Source: Cyprinodon diabolis | Taxonomy: Eukaryota; Chordata; Actinopteri; Cyprinodontiformes; Cyprinodontidae | Direction of reading: 5' to 3' | Assembly: GCA_030533445.1 (NCBI GenBank) | Contig: CM060073.1 | Location: 40,577,428-40,641,427 of the forward strand | DNA: 64,000 nt | Shown: in pieces, positions 44,200 to 57,565 of the stretch | Numbering within the stretch: position 1 is the first letter of the stretch | How the letters are laid out: every line of letters begins with the position of its first letter | Position numbers and translations under genes: made by a program | The notes under the pieces: model-generated | Told to the model about the DNA's origin: nothing | The model's input: only the letters and a program-made list of their open reading frames with translations | The model's database searches: none

Positions 44200-45125
44200 C
44201 TCATAACTGATTCCCCTTCCCCTTTTTCAAAGACAATCGTTAATGTTTTTGCCCCACCTAAAGCTATTTTAGTTGATTTGTCTGCAGTTTTATTTGCCTA
44301 CATTTAACTCATTCGTATGTTTCGGCTCTTCACAACCACTATTGAGCATTTTTTCTTTGGATAAACTTGCACAAGTGCACTCTTCCAAACAACTACAGGT
44401 GCTTGGCTCCAAGTACTTAGAGATTCACGTCCAAACTAAAAGCCCATATTCTGATCCACAGCTACCGCAGTATACGTGACAGATCAAATAATACTACTTA
44501 TACTTTAGCGATAGTACCAAGGTGTTACTTTATTGTATCTCTTATACTATATCCATTGGTGATGCTGTTCTTTTTACATCTCTTTGCAGGTGATGAAGCA
44601 GACTGAAGATGTTTTATCGTTATATCCTTTTTCTTTATTTTCTCTTTTTTTCTGTTTTTCCTTTCCTGTTCAACTTACATTGCAGTGTCCATACAATCTG
44701 TAAAATTCCCTGCATAATTTATAATAAAGCTATATATATATATGCATAATAAAGCAGAACACTAGCCGTACTGCTCCACTTGTGAAAGCAAAATCTGTTG
44801 GGCTCTTTTTTGGCATCAAGACGATTATTCTTATTGCCACATTGCCAGATAGGACACTGTTAAAAAACAATAAAACAAACAAAAAAAAAAAAAATTCGTA
44901 TGCTGGTAACCAAAAGAAACAATTATCTCTACCACCCCTGTATAATCTAAATAAACTGTACTGAATTTCTAATACTAAATCTTTCCTATTAATTCATTTT
45001 CCTTGAATACTTTCTAATACAGCTTTGTTGTAGTTGGTAGATCTACACACAACCCGCCTTTCTGGTCGAACGTCTTCCACCCACTGCAATCTTTTTATGG
45101 CCGCCTCCATCTCAGCTGTAAAAAA
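44200..45125 (-). pseudogene. Non-LTR retrotransposon RNase H remnant
   Basis: On the minus strand 45000-45125 reads AEMEAAIKRLQWVEDVRPER, like the first RNase H segment of RNase H-bearing LINEs; further along, near 44250, ANKTADKSTKIAL matches the late GNExADxxAKxAL motif. Stops and insertions separate them. Mostly non-coding now. Confidence 0.4.
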
Positions 45126-45163
45126 CACATAGATGATCTGACAGAGGGTTATTTTGAATTCTG

Positions 45164-45168
<5 letters not shown>

Positions 45169-45214
<46 letters not shown>
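45169..45214. repeat. (AT)n microsatellite
   Basis: 46 bases of AT dinucleotide abutting the left end of a Tc1 remnant (CAGTACAGACC...). Confidence 0.95.
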
Positions 45215-45217
<3 letters not shown>

Positions 45218-45775
45218 TACAGACCAAAAATTTTGACACACCTTCGCATTCAAAAAAATGTCTTTATTTTCATGACTATGAATATTGAAGATTCACACTG
45301 AAGGCATCAAAACTATGAATTAACACATGTGGAATTGTATACTTGACAAAAAAGTGTGAAACAACTGAAAATATGTCTTATATTCTAGGTTCTTTAAAGT
45401 AGCCACCTTTTTCTTTGATTACTGCTTCGCACACTCTTGGTATTCTCTTAATGAGCTTCAAGAGGTAGTCACCTGAAATGGTTTTCACTTCACAGGTGTC
45501 CCCTGTTAGGTTTAATAAGTGGGATTTCTTGCCTTATATATGGGTTGTGTTGAGTAGAAGTCAGTTGGATACACAGCTGATAGTCCTACTGAATAGACTG
45601 TTAGAATTTGTATTATGGCAAGAAAAAAGCATTAATTTAAGAAATGAAGGTTAGTGTGTCTGAAAAATTGGCAAAACTTTGATAGTGTCCCCAAATGCAG
45701 TTGCAAAAATTATCAAAAGCTACAAAGATACAAGCACATACGAGGACCAAACCCAAGAAGGGAAGATAATCCTAT
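45215..45775 (+). mobile_element. 5' part of a Tc1-like element, dead
   Basis: Begins CAGTACAGACCAAAAATTTT, a familiar fish Tc1 end, and runs through the 5' non-coding part (AATGAGCTTCAAGAGGTAGT) into the transposase start ATGGCAAG at 45615. The N-terminal HTH is recognisable in mixed frames (LRNEG; the stretch AATTATCAAAAGCTACAAAG) but broken by deletions. The catalytic part and the right TIR are absent. Confidence 0.75.
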
Positions 45776-48084
45776 CTCTTCACACATCCTAGTCGCTTTT
45801 CGTCTGCTGTTCAACTAAACAAGAAAAGCAGTTTTGCTGCTCTCTAATGGTTTACTGCTTCCATTACATGGCAGCAAGCCCTGTGGCTTCACCTCATAAA
45901 CAGATCCTCAGAAACATATTTCCATTTCACCTTTTTATATAACTGCCACAAAGGTGCTTAACAGAACAGTGTTACTGTACTTAGCTCCCTTTTTTTTCTG
46001 TTTAAACAAAGAGCCTCTATTTGATTGCTTAAGGCATTAAGTCATCTGACCAGCCACAGCCTCCCAGAGTAAACAACCGTCCATGGACAGGAAATAGTTG
46101 GGAGAATTCACTTAACCACTGGGTCCTGTTACAGATCCAACCATTTCTGCAATCCTTATCAACCGGTGTAAGATCACAAAAGAGGCCTGATCATTTCAAC
46201 TGAAGATTTTCTATGTGCAAAACATTTTATTAAGTGTAAAAATACAAAGTGCAACTATAAGATCATGTATCTGTTTTTTATTTTTATTTGATTATATAAA
46301 AGTCAATTGGAGTTTTGTATCAGAAAGCTTTTCACCTAAACCACAGATAATACAGGCAAGTCTCAATGCAGCGATATAAACCATTATAATTCCTTTCTTT
46401 GAGGTCAGTTGCCCCTAGTTAAATGTGCTGTTAAATATATTGCAATAAATCTCACATGTCAGGCCCATTTGAAAGTAACAAAAGAGAATTGCAATAAAAA
46501 AAAAAGTAGCACAGGGTATACATCAACATGCTGAATCAGAATACTGTCTGTTTAGATGAAACAAAATTTAAAAGTGTTTAACTTACATGCAAAACTCAAA
46601 CATTGATAATTTGATTGGAGCACAGATTAATCTCATACAAATAAATACTTAAAGAACTCCCTAAAAAGGTTATGATCTAACGGAGAGAAAGAAACTTTGT
46701 GTTTTCAATTACTTTGGGATGTAGTTGAATAATGTGAGACTTTATTTTTATGGTAAAAAGGTAAGAAACTAAAGGGAGGAATTGAGAAAAGATAAGAAAG
46801 AAACTTGAATTTCAACAAACATGAACCAACTGATTGAAGCTGTACGAGGGAGAAACCAAAGATAGTCATTACCCAAATATTACCAACAGCAATCTGCAGC
46901 TGAAGTAACAACAAAAATACAATTGAAATGTGCAGAAGGAGATTTCTATAGATGAAATAAGAAGTGGTTCTGTCTGTGTAAAGCGTCTAAACAGGCAGTT
47001 GATGTCAGGAAGGGAGGGGGCGTGGCTACTGCATTTCTTTTTCCATTTGGATTGCAAATGTTGAAAGAAATACAAATATTTGACCCAAGCACAGATGCAG
47101 ACGCTGTAGATGTACATCCTCCTTTTGTACCTATGTCCTGCCATGCCCAGCAGAGCAGAACCAAGATAAGGAACAGGACTCAGACTAAACGGACATTTCT
47201 GAATTTCCACCTTAAATATACAGGAGAAATAGTTTAAAGTTAATTTAGGTTTTGTGAGAACAGGTTATATTATTCCCACTTGGTGAGGAGACCAAATATG
47301 GTGGGTAAATGAATGCCCTCTGCAGTAAATACTGAACAAAACAGCTTATTAATGAGATAAGATTGATGAATGTTATAGATAATCATAACAGTTTACATAA
47401 AAATCCACACACCAACCGAAGATGCCACATCTAAACTGTATTTTATGAAGAAACATTCATTCAGCCTGCCTGCTCTCTGAATGGCTAACCTCAGATACAG
47501 AGTTTTAGCATCTTTAAAAGCCTGTTCGCTGCAACTAATCATATGACACTTTATTGCTCACAGTACTTACACAAAAACACAAGCTGGATTAACTACATGT
47601 TCCAGATGTTATTAACCATCTGTATAAAAAAAACTAAATGGCAATTCGTTTTTTTTTACAACATCTGGGATTATATTGGATAAACAGCTCATGTTTGAGG
47701 TTATTCCAGATTAACAAGATATTTTCTATGTGCATATTGCCAAAATAAAGACAAAAATTTTACATTTTTTAATATAGTTTTACTTGTTTTTTGTATTGCA
47801 TTTAATTCTTTTGGAAGGTTACTTTATTCAGCCAGAAGCCCCGCCCCCTCTATGACAAACAAAAAATACCACATCAGTTAGGATTAATATCTGCTTTCCA
47901 AAAACTTGTTTTTTTATGTAGGTATTTTTATACATTTGTTAAAATGTAACCAATTAAATGTAAATAATAAAAACCCATTCCACTAAATTATGTTGCCTTG
48001 TTTCATTTTATGATTAACTATTACTTAACTAATTTGTGCAGGCTCCCATCTCCTAAAAGATCTATTAAAATATATAATCTGTTA

Positions 48085-48088
<4 letters not shown>

Positions 48089-48161
<73 letters not shown>
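48089..48161. repeat. Long (TA)n microsatellite
   Basis: About 73 bases of uninterrupted TA dinucleotide, the longest simple repeat in the window; likely highly variable between individuals. Confidence 0.97.
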
Positions 48162-48163
<2 letters not shown>

Positions 48164-51100
48164 GTTTATAAGAACATTTTGTTACTAATAGTGGCATTTT
48201 GAGAATGAATGAGATTTTCTCTTAAACACTAAGCTGCAGCTACATATATATAAATCCCTGTAATCCCCATAGGTTTTGCTTTCCACACATGTACTAACTG
48301 GGAATCTAAGGGATACTCTCTGCTATTGAAGCTAGTTTAATGTTATGTTGGTATTCATTTTATTTTCTCATTGCCGTTCTTCTGATCTGTGTTTTTTCCT
48401 CCCCTCGTCTCATGCAGACGCAGGTTTCTGGAAGTTACTGTATATTCTTTTTGTTTAGCTTTTTTTTGGGGTTATTTTTTTTTCTCTTTTTCTCATCTAC
48501 CTCTTTTGAATCTCCATCTCTTTCTCTGTCCCCTTGACTCATATCCCCTCTCCCTTTCTCACCTCCCTTTCCATCTCCATTTCCGTTGCATACAATTGTA
48601 TTCCCTGAATCATTTTCAATAAAGTTTCATATACAAGTACCGAGGGACAGCTGATGGAAACAAGCTTAATGGTCTGCTTGTGAAAGCATATATGTTGGAC
48701 TATTATCTAGCTCTGGGACGTCCCACGCCTTTATTGGCAAAAAAAAGACATGGAAAAAAGAAAAGAAATCTATTTTTTCTTATTTATTAGTGGAAGGTTC
48801 TGTGTCAGCTTTACAATTAAGTTGCTGCCCAGATTATTTAATGTTTCACCTGGAATTTTGTTGAAACCATTTGACATAATCTGAAGAAAAGATTACTTTA
48901 AATGTAAAGCTGTGTGAAAATGTTTGTGGGTAGTGATGTGTCCTATAATCAAATGTATTTTAAGTATCTAAAAATGTTGAGTCTATATATATACAGTTTG
49001 TTAGAGTGTTTTTTGTAATGAATGAAGCATTATGCAGTAGCAGGATTTTTTTGTACGAATCTATCTTTATGCACTTCAGGTAATATAACAATCTGATCCC
49101 TATATAAAACTGTAACTTTTAATGGAGGAAAAACGTTTGTGTGGTGGAGTGTAAAAAATCAGCATGTGTAAATTAAAAAATATAACTTTGAGGTTCTCAA
49201 ATCCAAAAATGTGTTATAGATAACCACATTCTTTGGTTGCAATTGTTCATTGCACTGATCACATGGTGCAGCTCAACCTCAAATGAAGCCATGGATGACA
49301 ATTCTAGACTCCATCAACAGATGGCAGTATTGATATGTGGTCTATTTAGCTCCCAGAACTACTGTCTGCAATAATTAAAGTTTTTCCAAGGTGTACCACT
49401 AATATCTATTTTTTATTTTTAGAAATAAAATAGTACTTATTGATCCCTACACCTCTCCCTGTCATACCTGTAATAGTACTGCAAGCTGGAGTGTGCAGTT
49501 TAGGTAGGAGATAATGATCTAAATGTTAATTGGAGGTGTTTTACATCTCAGCTGGGTGTTGGAGACCTGTGGGTTGTTGTAATGAATATGTTTTAATTGT
49601 AGCAAGCTAGTTGACATTTGAAAAGTCCAATGATCCCTCTCATTCTTTGACACCCATTTGCATTTCCATCTTTAAGGTCAAAGGGGTTTGAATAATACAT
49701 TAAGGGGAGTCTTAAGCTCACAGTGAGCCATACCTGTTGTCACAAAGGCACCAGCTGAGTGGTGCTAAGCTCGGTGAATGCTACAGAAACAATCAATTAA
49801 TTTTACTTTAGGAAACCACATGTGTAGCTGGCATGGCATCCCGTTATTAGTGGGAGTATAAGGTCACTCTGTCAATAGCAGATAGAGAATCCAGTCTTTC
49901 TAATTACACTTGCTGAACAAAACAGAGATCTGTATAAATACAGTTATTGTAAGGATATGAGAAGATTTGGGTTTGTGAAATGAAATGGTTAACCTGGAAT
50001 AAATCTGAGATCAAAGGGATAAAAAAAACTATTCTGGCAGGAGACTGCAAGACTCTAATGAGCAAAAATTAACATGAATTAAATCTGACCTGGTGCTTAC
50101 ATCACAGATGCTGAGTGGAGCGACGGTAGTAAAAAAAAAAGGACAAACACAAACCCCTCAGCTGATTTCAGCCATCAAATCAAACCATTATTTTTAGTTT
50201 TTATAGGATCCTCTTCAGAATTCTGACACATGAAATTAAAAGGATGAAGAGGTTTTCCATACACTGCCTTACCCTTTTTATAATTTTTCTGCATTGCATC
50301 ACAAAGATTATTTTGGAATGGAAAAATACAAAAAGCTGAGAAAACTAAGATTTCAAATCACCCTTAACAGTTCATCCACACAGTGAAACATAGCATTAGA
50401 CTGCACCGATAGAGGCTGGTCAGAGTTTGTATGAGGGAGAATAGACCCCTAATGGGAAAAAAACTAATTAGAGGTTATTAAAATACAGAAAAAATACAAG
50501 AAATAATAGATTAATACACAATCAAACAAGTGTTATGTAAATATACTAAAGTAGGCCTATATTATATATACTAAAGTACTCAACCCCTTTAAAAAGTGGA
50601 TATGTGGACTGAGTTAAAAAAAACTAAAGGCACAGTCCACATTTCCCAGGATTTATAAGGAGGCAGGTTTGCTGGCTATTTGACAACTCATTACCTGTAA
50701 TCTTATTGATGGATTGGTGAAGTCGCTCACAGCAGGCAGCCATGGCTTTTAGCTGGAATGATGTAAGACAGAACAGGAAAACAAGTAAAGACTTATTATA
50801 GCTAATGATGGTTTAAAGCAGAGAGGGACACATTTGACAGTTTGGTGTCCCTAAGGGGGGTTCCAGAAAAGAGACGCATCCCCAGTCCGCGTCGGCTGTT
50901 TCAGAGCACTATAGGAGAAGCAGACGAAGCTGTAACAGACTTCTGTTTAAAAATAAATAGTTGATAACATTTAAATAAATCCAAATGTATCAAAGTTTTT
51001 TTTTTTTATATATCCTTAAATATCTCCTTGACATTGTGAAATAGGGATGTATGAAATAATGTTTGCATTGACTGCTCTTGGTTAATTTTGTATCTAATAA

Positions 51101-54100
51101 ATCAGAATATCATGGGAAAACATATAATAAAAACATTTATTTAGGTCATTCAACTGAAGAGGAGAAACTCTTACAAAATTGTACATGTATTACACTCGTA
51201 GCAATATATTTTCAAATGTCATTTTCATGACAGCGAATGAAAAAACGGACTTTCTGTTTCTTAGAAAATTAGATACAATTTTCAATGAAGCTTATTGTAT
51301 ACAGATGTAGGCGTACCTATAGAATGCACATGTGGTGTACAGCGCTCATTGCAGTTAGACAGGGCTCCTTTTGCAAGAGCAGAGCAGCATGGATGGAAGT
51401 GATGAGACTGTGGCCCTGATGAGGTGTTAAAGCAATCTGGATAATTCAGTAGCAGCATTTATCATCTACATTGTTTGGTCTGCTGTGCCTCATATTCTTA
51501 CTTGCACTATGTCATAAATAAGGTTTGGGTCAGGTGAGCTGAATAGTGATCAGATAATATAGCCATGACTTTGGGCAGTGTGGGCAGGTGCCAAGAAAAT
51601 CAGCATCTCCATTAAGTTTATCAGCGAATGAAAGCATGATATATACTTCTGTTGGCCCACCAGATATTTTAAAATGTTTAAAAATCATTACTGGTTGTGG
51701 AAACTTCATGCTGGACCTCAAGCAGCTTTTGTTTTGTCCCTCTCCTCTATTTATCTAGACTCTGAGGCATTGATTTAGAAATAAAATGACAAAAAATATA
51801 TATATTTCCATCCAATAAGAGAAGTGAGTAAAAGTTTACTCTTTACCTTTACCCTTGTACTGACCTTTTAATTATGTAAATTTTTTTCTTCCACTCAACT
51901 TTCCACAAACGTTCTCTGATAAAATATTCTGTAAACATGTTATTTCTTTATCAGGACTATTTTTAAACAAATTATTCTTCCTAAACCCATCTGTTATTGT
52001 GTGGGGCAAATCACAAAAATCAGCAGTCTTCCCTAGGATTGCAATATAAATGAAACATCTGTATAAATAATATTTATTATGGGTCTAATGAAATATTACA
52101 ATTTTAACCGCCAGCAATAATCATCAAAGTTAACAACTGAACCCTCAAACTTATTCACAGTGACATGAATCCATGTACAAGGTTTACTTTGTGAATTGTA
52201 TTATTGTAGCCTAGTAAACTAACCCAACCCGCCAGCGGACAAAATCATTTTTGCCTGCGAGTTACACATTTAATTTCACATTTAGTGTGGTTTATCAGTC
52301 TAGTATTACTTTAAAGTCATCAATTAAATGGTGTTCAACACTTGCACTGTTAAGAAAAGTATAAACTAAATCTTATCAATAATATTTAGCTCTATATCTT
52401 CCTGTGGATTAAAGCTTAAACTTCCAGTGACATCAGCAGGAAGCTGTCAGTGGGCTCGTCCAGGACAGCTCCTCTTCTGCTCATACATAATTGGTCCAAC
52501 CCTGGCACCAATCGCCATCTCCTAAGCCACCAAAAACTGTAACCTGTGTATTTTTTACTAATTGAAATGCCTAATGAGGTCCCAGGAGTTCCATCCCATT
52601 ACCTCTGAGTTAATTAAAGCCTGCGTAATGTGCCAAATGGTGAATAAAGATGCAGTAAAAGTGCAGGGAAGGGATGGGGAACCCGAGCAGGGTTTGCAGA
52701 GCCGGGGATGGGGGCTGACCTGCTTTTTTTGTCATCGGTATGGGATCTTATGTTCCAAGATGGAGCAGATGTCTATAATTCTTTTATTTGTATTTATTTT
52801 GGGCCTTAGAGTTCTGGTTCTCATTTTCCAATGCGGTTAGCCTAATTCTTCTTTATGAAACATTAAAACGCTTTGCCACCATCAGCAAAGGTTTTTATAA
52901 GGGAGGTTCTCTGTTTTGAAGCAAATTGACAGGTGTGTGTTTGTGAAGATTTTTCTGTTATGTCTGTAAAACTGTAATTTTTCATCAACTCTACAACCAC
53001 AGAAAGTTTTTTTTCTGTTTGTCTATAACTTTGGACACTAATATAACTAAATTAATCCATGCTGTATTATGAGCTTTAAGAATGTTCTCGAAAATTAATG
53101 TGAAAAGCAGAGCCGGTCCAAGATTTTATCGGGCCCTGGGCAGAATGTTGTCTGTTGCCCTCATTTTTCCAGTTAAAGATATTTTTGGCTTTTTAAAAGC
53201 CAGGCTCTTTATTTAATAAGTAATATTTCCATTACCTGTAATAGATACATTTATGCCATATCACAAGAGAGTGTGAAGAAAAGTAAATAAACCCTCAGAG
53301 TGCTTAAAGGCTAAAAGCTAGCATCATTTTAAATTATTCTGTTAATTTAAAACCACTGAAACTGCAAACGTTAATATTCATCAGTGGATTTTAACAGAGT
53401 GCCTTTAGGCCACAAGAATCAGTGACGCCCTGTCATTTGGTCAGTGGCACTAAGGTGGTTTCCCTCACGTCTTTGCATAGTTTCTGAGGAGTCATTGCTT
53501 GAATATTATCTGGATTCATCCAATCAGATGCACTGAATCAGCCTTGAACCTCCATCGACGTGATTTAAGAGTTGTAACAAGGACAATGTTTAGTTCATTT
53601 AAATTGTATATACAAAAGTGTAAAAGTTTTATATAGAATTACACTTTTCTGACACAAAGTTCTTCAGTTTGAGTTCATTTTGTTTGGATGGTCAGTTTAA
53701 ACACATATTAACATTCCCACGTCCTGAACATTTTGTTTTTCTGCTTGCTATGACTTTTGTGCTCCAGGTGAGAGAGCTATATTGATATTAATAAATACCA
53801 AACTGCATTTGAAATTCATTTTTTTTATGTTTTATTTTTTCAGCTCTTTGGAGTTTACAGTTTCATGAACCTTTTCATTATGACTCCTCTCTTTGGAGAA
53901 AACTATCTAGGAAACAGTGAGACCTGACAAGGGAGATAATAGTCTGTTGGGATTATTTTATTGCAGTTTGGCAACTAATCTCTTTCTCTAGCTTTTAGCA
54001 TGGCAGTTTCGTAAATTTAAGGAGTCTATCATTGCATTATCCTTGTTTTTTCAATATCATTAAGCTGTTTTTTCTGAAGTTTTTTGCAAATATATAAGAA

Positions 54101-55460
54101 TTATGCAACTTCAAAATTTTTTCAACTAAACCGATTAAAACATTTTTCTTTATTTTATCTGTATATTCGTGGTGTATTTCATTCTTTCCTATTAATGCTT
54201 TATTTCATTAACACATATGACTACATGTATTACTTTACAGTCTATTTTTTGTGTTTGCTCATATAGTTAACATTGTGCTTCTACAGTAATACGTCTTAAT
54301 TTTGCCACTGTATAATATCCATTTAAATATTGTTGAGTCTGAGCTGTAAAGCTGTTTTTTGATTTTAAATGAGAACACTGAAAAAAGTGACTTTTTGGTG
54401 CAGTAAACGCTATTAGAGTATTCATCATTATTTCTAGTTTGCATTTTTAAGCTGCAGTATAAAATAGAGTTTCTGAAGTAAAATTAAACCTTTTTTTATG
54501 TAATACATGAATTTGTGGGAAAGAGTAAGTCTTACTTAGATTTTCTTGTACTATTTAAATGTTCAATAGCAGTTTGTACATCCACCTATAATTATTCCAT
54601 AAGCTTTACTCTAAAAATGTAGCGTTTTGAATACCACGCACAGTGCATGTGCATAGTAGCTCACAGCAGGACTGATTGTGCTCTGAGTCCAGACGTTACA
54701 GGATCACACACAGAGCAAGAGGTAGTCCCGACTTCAGTCATTTTGCCGGGGTGCAACAGCACTGCAAAAGCCTGCTCATGGGACTGATATATGCCAGGAA
54801 ATTGGCATACGCTCCTACTTTGCGCTACACTTTTGAAGTTTTCCATAAACTTTCGCTGAAGTTAGATAGATTTTAACTGTCCCAAAAAGTAAACACCCTG
54901 AAGTTGAAGTTGCTTTCCTAAATGTAATCATGATTTTGTCATCTTAGGGTATAAAAATGTGGCATCAAATGCCAAGAATTAGCTGTGCGTTCTTGTTAAA
55001 ATTAGTGGAAGGTTGCCTGTCATTAATGTTTTTTATTTTTTGTCCAAAAAGGTATATGTTATTTTGCAAAAAAAAAAATAAGTACCTTTATTCAAATAAC
55101 TAGAAGAGATTTTATTTTTCATTGAGCTGTTAATTTTTTAATTGTGTTGATTTTCTTTCCTTAATGTTGTAATTGTATTCTTAAAAGTCCACTAGTCTGG
55201 GTGAATGGTTTAGATTATGAAATTGCACTTTTTCAGTGTGTAGATTTGTAAGAATTTTATTGCATATTTGAGTATTGACTATATTACCATATTACTTGTG
55301 TTGGATGTGGTGTACATGAAATACTGTGTATTTGTTTTTTACAAGTCATATCAACCTTATCTTTTTTTTCGGTACAAATTCTAATGCAGTTAGTTTCTGT
55401 TCTGACCCTCAACCAGTAGTTGCTTTGAGCATGTTTGTGTAAAGTAGATATATTTGAAAA

Positions 55461-55740
55461 GGGCTGCTCAGTGGAGGAGTGGGTAGCACTGCCACCTTGC
55501 AGCAAGAAGATTCTGGGTTCAATTCCTGGTCTGGTGTCTTTCTGCATGGAGTTTGAATGTTCTCCCTGTGCATGCATGGGTTCTCTCTGGGTACTCTGGC
55601 TTCCTCCCAGTCCAAAAACATGATTGTTAGGTGAATTGGCTTCTCTAAATTCTCCTTAGGTGTGGATGATTGTTTGTCTCTGTGTTGCCTTATTATTTTG
55701 AGCAAAGTGCTGTTTGCGCCTATGAAAATAAAGTACAATT
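55461..55740 (+). repeat. tRNA-derived SINE
   Basis: The head GGGCTGCTCAGTGGAGGAGT has an A-box-like GTGGAGGAGTGGG and, 45 bases on, a B-box GGTTCAATTCC (55516-55526), the internal promoter of RNA polymerase III. The body GAATGTTCTCCCTGTGCATG...CTTCCTCCCAGTCCAAAAAC is a familiar fish SINE. Ends in an A-rich tail near 55735. Confidence 0.8.
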
Positions 55741-55971
55741 GACTTTATTTGTTTAAATAAATCTAACTTACAACTTGGATGTAATTAAGTAAATGTTACT
55801 TAATATCTTTGCAACTGTTATGTCTTATGGAAAGTAAAATTCACTTGATACTGGTAAGTGTTACTTGATATTGCAGCATTAAATGTACTTTAATCATATC
55901 CGTGCAAATAGTTACAATACATTTTTTCAGTAAATCTTTTTACTTGTTGCTTTTTTCAGCGAACCAAAGCA

Positions 55972-55985
55972 CAGCCCCCTAGTGG
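55972..55985 (-). promoter_or_regulatory. CTCF-like motif 3' of tcf7l1
   Basis: Minus-strand CCACTAGGGGGCTG fits the CTCF core at 13 of 14 positions. It lies about 1.1 kb past the tcf7l1 stop. Confidence 0.45.
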
Positions 55986-56623
55986 AGCAGCCGGGGCGAA
56001 GCTCCAATCGGGGGCCGTGCTGTGCTGCAAAAATACATGAAATTTCTTATAGTTAAATAATTATTTTTAAAATATTTGCAGTAAGATATTAGATTATCAA
56101 TGAAAAAAAAACATGGATCTCCCTCTGCCTAATCCCACCAATAGAACTGAAACCTTATTCCTATGCAGCAGCCAGTTGTGTGTCTGGATTTTTAACTTTA
56201 AAAACAAAACACAGAGCACTTAAGACTAAAATATGCACATGGCATTGATTAAATCCAGCCCTCCCACACACACTCGGTTAAATTTCTTTTGTTCTGCTTT
56301 TCAACATGTTGAATAGTTTCAGAATAACAAACTTCTCAAAGAATAGATTTTTTTTAAATGTAACACTATCCTAAACAAATACAATGATTCAACAGAGATA
56401 GATGTAATACAATATAAAAAAAATAATTCATTTTATCTATATATTTTGCATTATTGTTTGTAACCAGAAGTTAAAGCATCATGGAAAAGTTTAGGATGTT
56501 TTTCCCTGATAAACGCAGTGATATTTTTACCCGCCTGCTTAGCGACCATATTCAGCAGCTTACTCTGCTTATATTTTGGTAAAAAGGCAAACTGACATTT
56601 TCTTTAAGAAACCATTCCAAATG

Positions 56624-57083
56624 TTTATTTGACATGTCAAAGAAGGGGCACACACTCGTGAATTGAAAAACAAATCAAAAAACAAAAACAAAAAGAAAGG
56701 GCTTGCAATTATTGGCCAGGACTAAAACTGAAAACTTTATACTAACATTAATTAAGTTTTGGCTAAAAAGAAAATGTTTTTGTTTCCTTTTTGCTTTTAT
56801 AAAGAAACTTTATGTACATTGGTTCTTTTATACAAGAGGTTCATTGGATAAATGCATCAAAAGAAAACAAACAAAACAAAAAAAAGAACCCAGTTCTGCA
56901 GTAAACTTTACAAAAAAATACATTTTTGTTTTCATTGAGAGATGTAGAAAAGGAGGCGGTCAAATATTGACCAATAATACTTCTTCCTTTTTCATTATTA
57001 AGAAAAAAAGATGTTCTAATACCTAATTTCAAAGTAAAGCAATATACAGCACAAGTATTTAAAGAAAAGAAACATTTGCAGAT
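56624..57083 (-). other. tcf7l1: tcf7l1 3' UTR with polyadenylation signal
   Basis: Non-coding DNA directly after the tcf7l1 stop on the minus strand. The first AATAAA on that strand is at 56624-56629 (TTTATT on the plus strand), about 455 bases past the stop. The UTR end is inferred from this hexamer only. Confidence 0.55.
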
Positions 57084-57565
57084 TCATTCGGTTGGTTTGG
57101 TAACCAGGGAGAGGGGCTGGGACTGGAAGAGGGAATGATGGGAGTGAAGAGCCGCCTGATGGAAGGGGGACGGCGGGGAGAGCATGGAGGGGTGCAGTGA
57201 GGTGAAGGGGATCGGTCGGGTGAGGATGGGTGTGCTTGACTGGCTGCCTGAAGTACCGACAGGGATGGAGATGGAGGGCTGGGAAGAGGAGGAGGAAGAG
57301 GAGGAAGAGGAGGAGGAAGATGCGGATCCAGAGGCCTTCCCAGGTACAGAGAAGTGGTGGTGCATGCGTCCCTCCGGTTTGGTGGTGAGCGACAGCGGCT
57401 GAGCCTGTTCAGAGTGAGTTGGGGCCGGGGCGGCGGGGGAGGCCAGGGCGGCAGAGGGAGTGGCCGGCGAGTCCAGCATGCTGCCGTGAGATGACGCCGG
57501 ACTGTCGCACATCTTCTCCGAGGGCAAATACTGCACGCACTGTTTCTTACTCCTTATGGAGAAGT
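57084..57565 (-). CDS. tcf7l1: tcf7l1 last coding exon (E-tail)
   Basis: The exon starts after ATGGCAG and runs to a stop at 57084. It encodes [20 protein letters not shown], an Ala/Pro stretch, [13 protein letters not shown], a run of about 14 serines, and a C-terminus ending [16 protein letters not shown] and PLSLV are the paired CtBP co-repressor motifs of TCF E-tails. The serine run is coded by an AGG/AAG-type microsatellite (about 57281-57326 on the plus strand), so its length is probably polymorphic. An antisense open frame of 72 codons over it is a by-product of this repeat. Confidence 0.92.

Larger units (their letters stand above)
45780..56600. other. Gene-free stretch between tgoln2 and tcf7l1
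   Basis: About 10.8 kb without a supportable exon. Contains a (TA)36 microsatellite, a C/T-rich repeat (48330-48620), a SINE, GGGCCCTGGGCAGAA-type repeat DNA near 53140, and blocks at about 49620-49900, 52560-52720 and 53395-53550 that have the balanced composition and homeodomain-like or nuclear-receptor-like motifs of conserved non-coding elements. Conservation is not tested here. Confidence 0.45.

Noticed and set aside
57184..57402. 72-codon plus frame with a long Glu run
   Set aside because: Antisense of the tcf7l1 serine run (TCC/TCT repeats).
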